This document shows positions 22,872-32,560 of a DNA stretch of 64,000 nt, piece by piece. Source of the stretch: Septoria linicola (lineage: Eukaryota > Ascomycota > Dothideomycetes > Mycosphaerellales > Mycosphaerellaceae); assembly GCA_024114885.1 (NCBI GenBank), contig CP099420.1:372001-436000 (forward strand). The letters run 5' to 3'. The notes under the pieces are model-generated. The model ran no database searches, was not told the DNA's origin, and saw only the letters and a program-made list of their open reading frames with translations. How positions within the stretch are numbered: the stretch's first letter is position 1; every line of letters starts with the position of its first letter. Position numbers and translations under genes: made by a program.

Positions 22872-23832
22872 GCGGGCTCTTTGCAAGCTGTGATTGAACG
22901 TTCTTTGCATGGAAGCGGATTAGATGACCTGACGATGTTATGATATGAAGAAAGAGGAGGAGCCACGTACCAGACGACGCTCTCACTCTCTAGCATAATT
23001 GCATAAACATATTATCGCTCCATTGTTCGAAGGTTTTCTCTGTGTTATCGCTTCTGGTCAACGTTCTGCGCAATGCTGTCGAGGAAGGTCTTTGAATTCT
23101 GTGATGTCGTGGGGAAAGATCGGGAAGTCGCTCTAGTTCTAACTTAGGCAGCGACAACATACGACAGCTCCGAACACATCGGAAGGTGAAGTAAGCCGCG
23201 GCGGCTCAGTTAAGACTACTTCTTCCCGCAGGAGCAGGATGCGATACCAAACACCGCGATGGCTTGCAAGTGGCATGCTGACCAACTCCGCCTCCCATGC
23301 CAGCACGGTGACACCACGCGTAGCTGGGAGCCTAGAGCATTTTCGATCATCAATCACCACAGCGGTCGTGCTCAACTCCGCATATCTATGCTAAGTGTTC
23401 ATGGTAGACATTTGGCTTACCAGCTAGCAGGGATGCTGCATTTCTGGACACCGCTACTCTGATAAGTTGACCTCACCTTCGATATGACACACTGTCGGTG
23501 TGCTATACATACGCCGCGGCAGTTCCCTAATCCCTACGCTCGATACAGCAGAAAGCAAGTGCAAGTTGTACAGCGCAGCATAACACGACGTGAACGATGG
23601 ACTTCGGCTGGCGGCTTTGCGACTGGTCGCCACTTCACCTGCAACTCCACAACGCACTCGAGTTCTGAGAACAGCCCTTTCGATCACTCAACATTTGATA
23701 ATGGCTCCACATACCAGATACTTGACGAAACTAGCGCCACGGCCCAAAGGATCTTCTTCAAGCTACCCCACTCGACGAAGCTGAATACAACAACCGATAT
23801 ATGTTCGAGCCAGCAAGGTAACACTTAAAAAA
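22872..23832. other. Intergenic region left of the GGCT-like remnant
   Basis: No intact gene. The segment 23590-23832 may contain the lost N-terminal part of the GGCT-like gene: an ATG at 23701 lies in the same frame but a stop intervenes at 23782, and the YFAYGSN-type motif expected in that family was not found. Confidence 0.4.
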
Positions 23833-24399
23833 GTGGTCGAAAAACCACCACTGCAGCTAGCCAAACGCATACCTCTAGTAGACCTAACGCACACCCCCAG
23901 CTTCCACAATGAACCCCCCTTCTGCGGTCTAGCCCGTCTCGCAAACTACAAATGGCAAATCAACTCCACCGGCTACGGAAACATCGTTCCCTCTACTGGA
24001 GACCACGTCTATGGAGGATTATTCTTCTTATCACCGAGAGATGAAGCCGGGTTGGATGAGAGTGAAGGCGTGCCGTGGTTGTATGAGAAGAAATGGGTTG
24101 ATGTTGAGAGGATTGGGAGTGATGGGTAGGGGACGGGGCAGCAAGTGAATGTGATGACGTATGTTGATGTGCAGAGGACGGAGGATGGGGTGATTGAGAG
24201 GGACTATGTGGTGTGGATTACTAAAGCCAGTCGTGAGGCGAGGGAGTTGGGGATGCCGGAGGAGTATGTGGAGAAGTATCTGCGACCCTGGTTGCCGAGC
24301 AATACGGAGGCGGAGGAGAAACAGGAGATTGTTATGGTGAGGGTTATGCGTGCAAGAGATGCGGTTGCGGCGATACCTGGGAGAGGTGCGCCAGCATAG
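23833..24399 (+). pseudogene. Gamma-glutamylcyclotransferase-like (GGCT/AIG2 fold) remnant
   Basis: The frame from 23833 reads PPFCGLARLANYKWQINS, then GYGNIVPSTGDHVYGGLFFL and EAGLDESEGVPWLYEKKW, which fits the core of GGCT-like enzymes (glutathione or gamma-glutamyl peptide turnover), including the catalytic-type Glu in the DESEGV segment. A TAG at 24127-24129 interrupts it; the same frame then continues to 24399 with VMTYVDVQRTEDG and EYVEKYLRPWLP, typical of the family's C-terminal part. The substrate-binding YFAYGSN loop, normally first, is missing. There is no plausible intron over the TAG. Both the missing N-terminus and the stop argue for a non-functional gene. It faces the MCP2 gene tail to tail, 117 bases away. 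Confidence 0.6.
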
Positions 24400-24516
24400 C
24401 AGTGGTTTCTATCAGCATCCCGTCCTATGGTCCGCTCTGATGCTATTCGTTCACCCGTCGAAGACACCATGCTGCAGCTCTACACCCATCCTATTGCACA
24501 AATTAGCAGTCGAATA

Positions 24517-26574
24517 TCATTCATTAATGGCGAAGCGGATTTCGACACACCCTTCAGCCATCTTCTTCATGCTCTGCTCAATATCGTCGTCCATGCCCTT
24601 GCCTATCCCGAAAAACTGTCGTACTTTAGCATAATAGAACCATAAATCTGTTCCTAACAGCACGAAATTGAAGAGCAAATGCCTGCCGTACTCAGCCCAT
24701 CGATGCGTCACAGTCGCATCGCGATCTTCTGTCAAGGCCCTACTTGCCCAGTATCCAGTAATCTTGACACGATTGACAGGCGAGCCGAGGAATTGGTTGT
24801 TTCCCTGGACGATTCGCAGATTTCGACCAATGAAGATGAGTTCTTGCGGAAATTTGTCCTGGTTGGCGAGGATTTCGCGGATGCCTTTGCGCATGTGCTG
24901 TTGCATTTCGAACTGGCGTTCCTTTTGTTCTTTCTTGGACATGGATTGGAGTTCTTTCATTACTTTGCCACCGCCGCCTTCGTAGGGACGCATGAGAGTC
25001 GCGGATGCGAAGATGTCGGGTGCGTTGATGCCCCATTCTTCGCTTGTGATGCGCTTGATCGTTTTGTCGTCAAATGTCATGAGAGATCGCCAGAAAAGGG
25101 CGTATTGTTTGCGGAACGCGGGGTCCATCTTGATGTATAGGCCGTGGTCGATGAGTACGAGTTCGGGCTTGCCGTTGGGCTTTCGTCGAATGAAGATGTT
25201 ACCTGGATGTGGATCGCAGTGCACGAGACCCCAGAGGAACATCTGAGCAGAGAAGAGATCGACCATGGTCTGCATAACAGGCTTCAATGCCAGACCGAGA
25301 CCACCTTTCTTGTCTTTGCCACGCCAGGACTCCCGGGTAGGCTTCAGTTTCTCGTCATTTGGGTTGTTGGTGGGGATGCTTTGGTGAAGACCTTGAGCGA
25401 TGGGCGGAAGTTGCGAGCCACCTGCACCTGGAGAGCCACGACGCCAGCCGCCCTGCCAGGAACCAGTGATACCATCCTTGTCCCAGAGTCGAATGCCCTC
25501 GATCCATTCGGCGGTCATGACGCGGCGGGAGGTCAGGTCAGAGTAGACTTCCGGAATGTAGACACGGTCTCGCAGTCGTGACTCGCCTTGTATTAGTGTA
25601 CGCATCTTTCGGGAGTTGTCCGCCTCGAACTCGAAGTTGCATTCTGCGAGGAGACGGTCGCAGACATATGGCACCAGATGGTACAGAGGCAGATCGAACC
25701 AGTACGAGTAGATCCTGCTCACAACACGGAAGGCCCACAGATCCCAGCCCACTTGTCGTTCGATCTCCTTCTTCTGCACTTTGACAGCAACTTCTCGTCC
25801 ATCGGCCAATCGTGCCCAATGTACTTGAGCAACACTGGCTGATGCTCGTGCCGTCCTCTCCATGACACCTTTGCCTTCCTCGCCCGTGAAGCTGACTCCG
25901 AACACTTCCTCGACGCTCTTACCAAAGTCTTCGCGAATGACCTTCTCGACCTCTTTCCAGTCATTCTGCGGTGCATCATCAAACATCCTCGCGAACATCT
26001 TTTGGAACTCAGGCGGCAGGACCGCACTCTGCATAGCGATTGCCTGTCCAATCTTCAGATACAGTCCTCCATTAGCGCGAAGTAGTTCAAACACTCGCAC
26101 AGCGCTACGATGGTGCAGATCCTCCACGCTCTCGCCATACCAAGGATGCGCGCGGAAGTTCAGCTTGTAGTCCAGTGCGATGAAGAGACCCGTGTAGAAG
26201 GTGCGCACACTACGCGTCAGACACGCGTCGTAGAACTGCGAATCAACGGCAAGCACGACGGCAGCAGCAATTGCAGTCCGCACTAGTCGCCGCAGCCATT
26301 TGCGACTCTTGCGGTAGTGTTTCGCCTGCTTCGGCAGTCCGAGATCCGCCGGCGATGGAGGTTTTGCGTGGCTGAATTGGCCCTGATATCGACGCAGAAT
26401 GGGCGAGGGAATTGTCGGTGATATGCGTGGTCGTGTGAGCTGTGAGGTCGATGCTCGCGTGCTGCTATATCGAGTGCTGATCGAGGCAAAGATGTGGTCT
26501 GGTGCGGAAAGCGATGGACTCGCGCGGGTCTTGCTTGCGCATCGCCGACATAGTGGCGAGATAGTACGAAGCAT
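24517..26574 (-). CDS. MCP2: MCP2-like mitochondrial UbiB/ABC1 atypical kinase
   Basis: Mitochondrial protein of 685 residues in the UbiB/ADCK (ABC1) atypical kinase family, closest in layout to yeast Mcp2 (Cqd2) and human ADCK1, which affect lipid and coenzyme Q balance in the inner membrane. The N-terminus is rich in Arg, Ser and Thr and free of acidic residues at first, as in a matrix-targeting presequence. A hydrophobic segment lies at about residues 98-112 (RTAIAAAVVLAVDSQF). The UbiB KxGQ motif is LYLKIGQAIAMQ (residues ~171-182), the Ala-rich nucleotide loop is RTARASASVAQVHWA, the VAIK-like lysine is in EVAVKVQKKEIE, and the catalytic loop is HCDPHPGNIF, followed by the metal-binding LVLIDHGL. 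A Gly/Ser/Pro-rich insert (SWQGGWRRGSPGAGGS) lies between the lobes. Intronless. All motifs are intact. Confidence 0.92.
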   Translation of the reverse strand: MLRTISPLCRRCASKTRASPSLSAPDHIFASISTRYSSTRASTSQLTRPRISPTIPSPILRRYQGQFSHAKPPSPADLGLPKQAKHYRKSRKWLRRLVRTAIAAAVVLAVDSQFYDACLTRSVRTFYTGLFIALDYKLNFRAHPWYGESVEDLHHRSAVRVFELLRANGGLYLKIGQAIAMQSAVLPPEFQKMFARMFDDAPQNDWKEVEKVIREDFGKSVEEVFGVSFTGEEGKGVMERTARASASVAQVHWARLADGREVAVKVQKKEIERQVGWDLWAFRVVSRIYSYWFDLPLYHLVPYVCDRLLAECNFEFEADNSRKMRTLIQGESRLRDRVYIPEVYSDLTSRRVMTAEWIEGIRLWDKDGITGSWQGGWRRGSPGAGGSQLPPIAQGLHQSIPTNNPNDEKLKPTRESWRGKDKKGGLGLALKPVMQTMVDLFSAQMFLWGLVHCDPHPGNIFIRRKPNGKPELVLIDHGLYIKMDPAFRKQYALFWRSLMTFDDKTIKRITSEEWGINAPDIFASATLMRPYEGGGGKVMKELQSMSKKEQKERQFEMQQHMRKGIREILANQDKFPQELIFIGRNLRIVQGNNQFLGSPVNRVKITGYWASRALTEDRDATVTHRWAEYGRHLLFNFVLLGTDLWFYYAKVRQFFGIGKGMDDDIEQSMKKMAEGCVEIRFAINE

Positions 26575-26781
26575 GCCTCACGCGAGCACTCAAGGGCCGT
26601 TGGTTATGCAGAGTGGTATAGACAGAACAGACAGAGGATAGTTCAGACGAGGTTCATCAATATTCACATGCCGTCATCACTCACTAGCGCCGCGCTAACG
26701 ATCGTCGTTCATCTCTGATCCAAGATCGACTGTACTCCATCGACACTACTCCTCCAGAATCACTCCCACCAGCATCATCCT

Positions 26782-27249
26782 CTATATCACCCAGTATTCA
26801 GGCATATTCGCACCATAAAACCACTCGAAGTGCTCTGGCCACTCCCGCTTCTCCTTGGCCTTTTGCTCCTTTTCATTCCGCTTCCTCGCCGCCTTCTCAT
26901 CCTTTTTGCGCGCTCTATCGATAGCCTGCTGTTGCGACTGCTCCAAAATGTCACCCTCATTCGTTTTCGTCTTTCTCAGGCCAAATGGGAACGCCCAAGG
27001 GTGATGTTCCCAGCATGACGAGCCAGAACCGGTCCGCCGCGAGCTTCCTGATTTGGTGGTGGCCTCGCTCTGTGCTGTCTTGGACCTCTGCAGATCCGCA
27101 GGGCGCTTCTCTGACCTTGCTGACGATGCAGTCTCACAGGATGCTCTGCGCATCTCTTGTTCTTCTTGTGATGATGATCGACTTTCCGGACGGATCTTGA
27201 AGTAACCTTTCGTGTCCTTTCGATTGTGGCCGAAGAGTTTCGGCGGCAT
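26782..27249 (-). CDS. Small basic/charged hypothetical protein
   Basis: Protein of 155 residues if started at the ATG at 27249 (MPPKLFGHNRKDTKG); the frame is open to 27405, but the extra part has no protein-like bias. The middle is Ser/Arg rich. The C-terminal third is a strongly charged predicted helix (ARKKDEKAARKRNEKEQKAK) followed by a conserved-looking Trp/Tyr end (WPEHFEWFYGANMPEYWVI). No domain is recognised. The gene is upstream of MCP2 on the same strand. The aromatic end suggests real selection rather than chance. Confidence 0.55.
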   Translation of the reverse strand: MPPKLFGHNRKDTKGYFKIRPESRSSSQEEQEMRRASCETASSARSEKRPADLQRSKTAQSEATTKSGSSRRTGSGSSCWEHHPWAFPFGLRKTKTNEGDILEQSQQQAIDRARKKDEKAARKRNEKEQKAKEKREWPEHFEWFYGANMPEYWVI

Positions 27250-28104
27250 GTTTCTTGCTTCGGCACAACTACCTAGCACGCCTCTCTGCTCTGCCCTCAC
27301 AAGCAATGCGACACTTGTAATACGAGGCGCTTGTGCGGTGTGATGGAAGCCGGTGCCCACAGCAAAACTACAACACCGGATCTTTGCGGGAGGTACCAGC
27401 GCCATGAAGGTTCATGGCGACCCAAGCATCAGGCAGGCCTCTGCGCAGTGCCATGCTTGAACATGGCTACTGACCTCACGAGAGCCAGCATTTGCAGCTG
27501 TCGATCGCAAGTTCGTCCAATGCTGGGCAGAACAAAGAGCCCGCCTGTAAAGTGGTACGTCCGCACGGCCACCGAAGCTATGAGTCTTTAGGAAGACGCA
27601 CTGCCGGACCAGTTTCAGAGGCTATAATTGCTTCAATTACCCCAGCTGCCGCCAAACTCTACTTGAACGTCATGCCATGATGCCGGTACTTGGCAAGGTA
27701 CTGTCTATAAGACCATTGGGGCGCAACTTGAGAGTAGGCATTTGGCCTAGGGTCAATGGATATAGGTTTTGCTGTCGTCCAATGACAGGAGCTGCCACCT
27801 TCCGGTCTTGGCCTCGTCCTTGCAGCATGTCTATTAACAGCCTGTCAAGGTAAATACGAAGAGGTCTGGTGTCTTGCACGTGGGCGACGCAGATGGACAT
27901 GCCAGTAAATATCAACCAGAGAGCGAGTCTCGAGGGCTCAGCTAAAGGTCGTCGAAGTTGGTATAAATGGCTCATCATTTCTCACATCGAAGAACATCAA
28001 CAAGCTCAAGCTCTCCATTCAAGCAATACCAAGACCAACAACACAGCACTGCAGTCAGAACTCGACTCATCAAGCGAATTTATAGTCACTATCTTTCGAT
28101 CAAT
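27250..28104. other. Intergenic region upstream of the secreted Gln-rich gene
   Basis: No gene is supported. A TATA-like sequence at 27962-27968 sits about 140 bases before the next start codon. Frames near 27670-27978 minus have no recognisable content. Confidence 0.45.
27962..27968 (+). promoter_or_regulatory. TATA-like element (TATAAAT)
   Basis: Perfect TATAAAT about 137 bases upstream of the ATG at 28105. Distance and sequence fit a TATA box for the secreted protein gene, but no transcript start is known. Confidence 0.45.
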
Positions 28105-28835
28105 ATGAAGGCCGCCATGATCGCCGCCACGCTGGCCGCTATCGCCACTGGCGTAGCTGCACTGCCAGCTCCAATTGCTATCGCCCCAGGTGTACGCGCC
28201 AGGCTCCTCTATCAGATCGAGTGATGACTTACGACTCGCAGTCCATTTCGATCCTTCGCCGCGCCGATCAAGTTCAAGCCGAGCAGCAGGCTCCTCAAGA
28301 CGCTCAGAAACAGCAGGATGCTCAGAGTCAACAACAAGCCGCCACTGCACAGGATGCCCAGACACAGCAACAACAGCAAGCACCTCAAGACGTCCAATCG
28401 CAGCAACAGCAGCAAGCACCTCAAGACGCACAGAAGCAGCAAGACACCCAATCCGTCCAACAAGTCGACGCCAAACAATACGGCTGCTACGATTACACTT
28501 ACCGATCATACTACCAATGCAACCAACCACGCCCCAACTACAACTACAACAACAACTTTCCCATCCCCTACAACGATGGTTCACGTCTATGCTACGCATA
28601 TGGCCAGTACTTCCCCTGCAATCGACAAGGCGGCTACCTCACGAACTACCCCAACACTGGTCCAGCGCCTTACTATGGCCCAAATACCAATTGGCGCGAT
28701 ACTACATATGGAAGCGGGTACCAGATCAACTATGGCAGACCGAGCTACTTGGGTGCTCAGGGCATCGATGAGCAAGGCAGAACGCTGCCGGGGACGCCAC
28801 ATTGTAATCCTGATGGAACTTGTGTGGCGAAGTGA
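28105..28835 (+). CDS. Secreted Gln-rich, six-cysteine protein (effector-like)
   Basis: Small secreted protein of 226 residues. Two exons: 28105-28191 and 28242-28835. The 50-base intron (GTACGC donor, CGCAG acceptor) is phase 0; the neighbouring GT at 28190 would shift frame. A clear signal peptide (MKAAMIAATLAAIATGVAAL) is followed by a probable Kex2-type site at LRRADQ. Residues ~45-95 are Gln/Ala/Asp repeats (QAPQDAQKQQ type, at least two near-perfect copies). The C-terminal part is rich in Tyr, Asn and Pro and carries six cysteines, in YGCYDY, YYQCNQ, RLCYAY, FPCNRQ, PHCNPD and GTCVAK. No enzyme domain is recognised. It could be a cell-wall-associated or plant/host-facing effector-like protein; this is an inference from size, signal peptide and cysteines. 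Confidence 0.75.
28275..28452 (+). repeat. Coding Gln-rich tandem repeat
   Basis: CAG/CAA-rich repeats encoding QAPQDAQ-type units. The string CAGCAAGCACCTCAAGACG occurs twice about 33 bases apart. Low complexity keeps all frames on both strands open here, which explains the long overlapping false frames. Confidence 0.7.
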
Positions 28836-29426
28836 GAGCTAGGAAGCACGGAAGAGCAGAGATGACTATGGATGATGACGATGACGATGATGGTGGTGAG
28901 AACAGCGTGATTCTGGACAAGACGGTGGTGATCAGAAAAGCAACTGATTAAAGCTGCGATGGTCTAGCGAGGGTAAAACACAGACATATCTACTAGCCAC
29001 TCGATAGAGAGAGTAAGAGTATGGATAAGGACTTCCTACTAGCGATGAGTAATAGAGTTTGCGATACAAAGCTGATCTTTTTATATAATCAGCCTCCAGT
29101 TCTGCTGATCCAATGTCACGACGGGAGCAGCCCATGATTGGCTGTACCGCGCGCCCTGGTGTGATGATCGTCCATCACTTCGGAACGCCGCCGCTCATCA
29201 CTAATTCTGAAGCAACGAATGGCCGATGCGACTGAACGGCATTTGAAGCATGACTAGTTACCTGGCCATGCAAAAGTCATCTCGTCACTCTCACGCGAAG
29301 GTCGGCCTGAACACGAAGACAACGAATCTGAGATATCGCACCCCTAGGTCTGACTGAACCCATAACCAGCAATCGTTTGCAGATCTGCTCACTTGTCCTC
29401 CGATAACGCCATTCGTCCTCTAAAAG
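28836..29426. other. Intergenic region, no gene seen
   Basis: Contains a short GATGAC-type repeat near 28866-28890 just after the secreted protein gene. No frame with recognisable content was found. Confidence 0.45.
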
Positions 29427-29976
29427 ATGGGAAAAATCGTACATTGGAGCGATTGGGAACTTGAAGGCCGCGAGGACTGCAAACTTGTTCAGAACGAAGA
29501 CGGCGTCGAGCTTGAAGGAGATGTCACTGGTACACGGGACAGTAATTACCAGGGCCACTACCTCGTTCGCACCGATGCGAGTCTGCGCACAAGAGAGGTC
29601 GTGGTTGAATATATCAATGGTCCCAAACTGCACATCACTTCCGACGGCAAGGGAAATTGGAACGACCACGCAACGGGAAAGCCACTTCCATCTCTCCAAG
29701 GGTGCTTGGACGTCGACTTTGGGATTACGCCTGCGACGAACACTCTTCCTATAAAACGCCTTGGGCTGCAAAACGGCCAGAGTCGGGACATCACCGTCTG
29801 AGATCGAAAGCGAATTCGTGGCCCAAAGAGCCGAACAGCGCTATACTTGCATAGAACAAGACCAGTCCTACTTGTACGAAGGTATCTTCAGAAAATTCCA
29901 GGCCGTTCTAGAAATCGATGAAGCAGGTCTGGTGATTGATTACCCGGATACTTTTCGACGGATATCCTCGAATTAG
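29427..29976 (+). pseudogene. Putative glycolipid-binding (PF06475/DUF1089-like) protein with a frameshift
   Basis: The first part (29427-29798) starts MGKIVHWSDWELEGREDCKL, the usual beginning of the putative glycolipid-binding family, and continues through YLVRTDASLRTREVVVEYI to NTLPIKRLGLQNGQSRDITV. It then meets a TGA at 29799-29801. The expected C-terminal half is intact in another frame, with VAQRAEQRYTCIEQDQ and LEIDEAGLVIDYPDTFRRI, ending at 29976. One extra base (or two missing) near 29799 explains the break, and no intron fits. Either a recent loss of function or a sequence error. The family role is poorly known; bacterial members are predicted to bind glycolipid. Confidence 0.7.
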
Positions 29977-31046
29977 ATCAGTAGGGACAGAAAGACTGCC
30001 GAGCTTCCAGGGCAGGACGGCATGCAGTGAATGATTCCTTGCACGCGAAGTGACTACCATTTTGGTACAGTTGCAAAGTAATTGTGACCTTCTCCAACAC
30101 TACACTCTAGATCGCATCGTCGATCTCTCACTTTGTGTCTTATATGCCAAAGCTTGTCTTCGTAGACGAGCAAATCCATAGATCAAGATTCCTGGGAACT
30201 ACAGCACCACAAGTCTCTTTGGCCGAACAACTATTCTCCTACATTCGAACGAGCGAGCATTCTGTCAATCTCTACTGATGATTACCCTATGCTCCATTTT
30301 GAGCCCTTCCTGCCTTTCCCCGCTAGCATATGCGCCCGTCACTATCGCAGACGTTCTGTCGCCCTTCCGGCATCGAGTGTGTATGCGCTCTCTTTGTCAA
30401 CACAACTTCATCATTGCGGTACAAGATGACCTGCTTGGGCGGCATGCCAGCCATAGCGTATATACATCAGGGCTGTGTTGTACTCGCTGCCGATTGCAAG
30501 TATCGTTCTACCTTGTGGTAATGACAGTGTCCGGCGTCCTGGAACCTTGGGTACAGTGGTTTCCTCGAAGCTCTCATCGTCCACACCTAATTCGACGCGC
30601 TGCCGTCTCGTCCACGAGCACTGGTTGGTACAATGCATCGTGGTGACAGGCTCGAATCGCCCGTCGGGTCTGATCACAAGTTCCAGGTCCCACGGCATAC
30701 GTTTGGCGAATGATGGTCTCAGTCCAGACAAACAGATCCCTAGCATCGGATTTGCAAGCGGCACCTCGTACGATCGAATACCTCTCGCAAGCCACCCTCA
30801 GCAGTGATTCGAAGCTGTTAAGTCATCTGTGAGCGTCTGGCGCACAAGAACTTGCAGCAGACTCAAACTCGTCTGTCTCAGCGACCCGACCTGACGTATA
30901 CCCGTGGCATATCCTTTGGAGGAGGCCGAGGGCCAGTGGAGTGCTTGAGTTCGTGCTCGTATGCTTTGCTGGTGAAATGCCACTTGTCTGCACATCTACC
31001 CAGTACAACAAGGCCGACGACACCACACAGCAGTAGAACGATCACG
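29977..31046. other. 1.1 kb intergenic region
   Basis: Overlapping frames of 110-120 codons occur on both strands (30411-30764 minus, 30475-30807 plus). Neither has a clear motif and they contradict each other, so neither is called. Confidence 0.4.
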
Positions 31047-32329
31047 ATGTTCAACCAACGGCCTGCGACCTATCCACGCGTCAATGTATGATCACACTCT
31101 GCTCGGAGATCTCTTACTGCTCGTTGACATAAGAAGCCACCATCTACGAAACCATCTCATCCGGCTATGAGACTGGGCAACAGGCCCTGGCAGTCGTTGA
31201 TCTCGTAGTGGATGCGTTCGCCAATGAGAACGCCAATGGGACAATGGTCCGGGTCGTGGTCAATGAAGAGAAAGACAATGATTGGGACTATGTAAGCTGC
31301 ACCAAACTCGATCAAGATCATCACTGATAAGTCCTCAGGAAGGTTCAGTTGGCATCGTATGGGCATTCGATGCCTTCGACTCTGTTCTTGGGAGCTCTGA
31401 TATCAAGCCCAAGGGGCGCATAAAGGCTGGTGGCAAAGCCGATATCGAAATTCACCAATTCCTTGGGTCGACACGAGATGCGCAATACATCGACATCATT
31501 GCCAGTGACGATGAGATCTGTATCTCTTACATTCGTAAGTATGAATTACTCCCTACAAACCGAGGGAGACTAATAATTTCGAACAGAAGTATCATCCTTC
31601 GATGACAACAAAGCACCCTACGTCTGGCTCGGTGATGTAGGTCGAGCCTGCGGTCAATCCTGGGAGTACGGCACCAAGTCCGTCACCGGTGGCGACAGCG
31701 CCGCATACAATCCCTCCTGTGTCTGGATGGACCAAGATCACGGCGAAGACATCAACAAGAAACTTCAAACAGACACTATCACCAACAGACAAATGAAGAT
31801 CAATCTGCTATCATACTCAGGCATAGGCGCAAAGAACGGCACAGTCTTGACTGATCTCGATCATATCTGCGGTTCGACAATCTTCAGCTACGACATGGAC
31901 GACCCTATTGAAGGACGGACTCCTCGAGGCCCGTACTACGCTGACAACGGCAAATTCATGCCTGACAATGGCAATGCCAACAAGAAGCGTGCAGCTGAAG
32001 CGACCTCGATCTCCCCACGATCAAGGAAAGCCCGTCCACAAAGCGCCAAAATGGCTGAACGCCTTTGGGTCAACTCTCGACATGGTCAATCTGCCATCGA
32101 GCTCTGTAATTCTCCTACTTCACGAGGTTCGGACTTTGTGTCAGTCGATGAAGGGGTGTTTTGTGATATGAGTACCAAGACGCTGCATCCACTATGTTCT
32201 GCGAAGAAGACAGTGGGATGCTTCGACTTGGATGCCGATAAGCTTCAGCTTCATCGGAGGGGAGGAGCGAAGTTACAGCAGAGAGGAAAGTCCGTAAGGC
32301 AGTATAAGAAGATTAGCTATGCGGATTGA
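31047..32329 (+). CDS. Conserved-looking fungal protein of unknown function
   Basis: The supported exons are about 31134-31291, 31339-31534 and 31587-32329, joined by introns of 47 and 52 bases with GTAAGC and GTAAGT donors and CAG acceptors, in frame. The protein reads through GIVWAFDAFDSVLGSSDI and APYVWLGDVGRACGQSWEYG, then NPSCVWMDQDHGED, a basic Ser/Arg/Lys stretch, and a conserved-looking end FVSVDEGVFCDMSTKTLHPL with paired cysteines. Such proteins occur in many ascomycetes without known function; I recognise the style but no named domain. The 5' end is uncertain: an ATG at 31047 and a GTATGA donor at 31086 make a neat first exon, but its phase (0) does not match the next exon (1). No signal peptide was found. 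Confidence 0.6.
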
Positions 32330-32560
32330 GAGACGTGGGCTACTCAGAGCGCGATTGCATAACGCATGGCGATCCTGGGACTTGTCTGGTGTGTACCAAG
32401 ATCAAGCTTGGCATTTGCTCAAAGGTACATAGGTGGTTGTGGTTGTGGCTGCTGAGAACACTATGATACTACATCATGCAAGCAAATGTCGGAGTAATGA
32501 ACATTCTTCGAGGCAGGACAGCCAGTAGCTGCACAAGATCAATAGGCGCCAGCTGCGATC

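Noticed and set aside
28006..28842. Several long frames on both strands over the Gln-rich gene
   Set aside because: Low-complexity CAG repeats keep all frames open. Only the spliced plus-strand frame gives a signal peptide and sensible cysteine spacing.
30411..30807. Overlapping frames of 117 (minus) and 110 (plus) codons
   Set aside because: Both strands look equally plausible and neither matches a family I recognise. There is no basis for choosing one.
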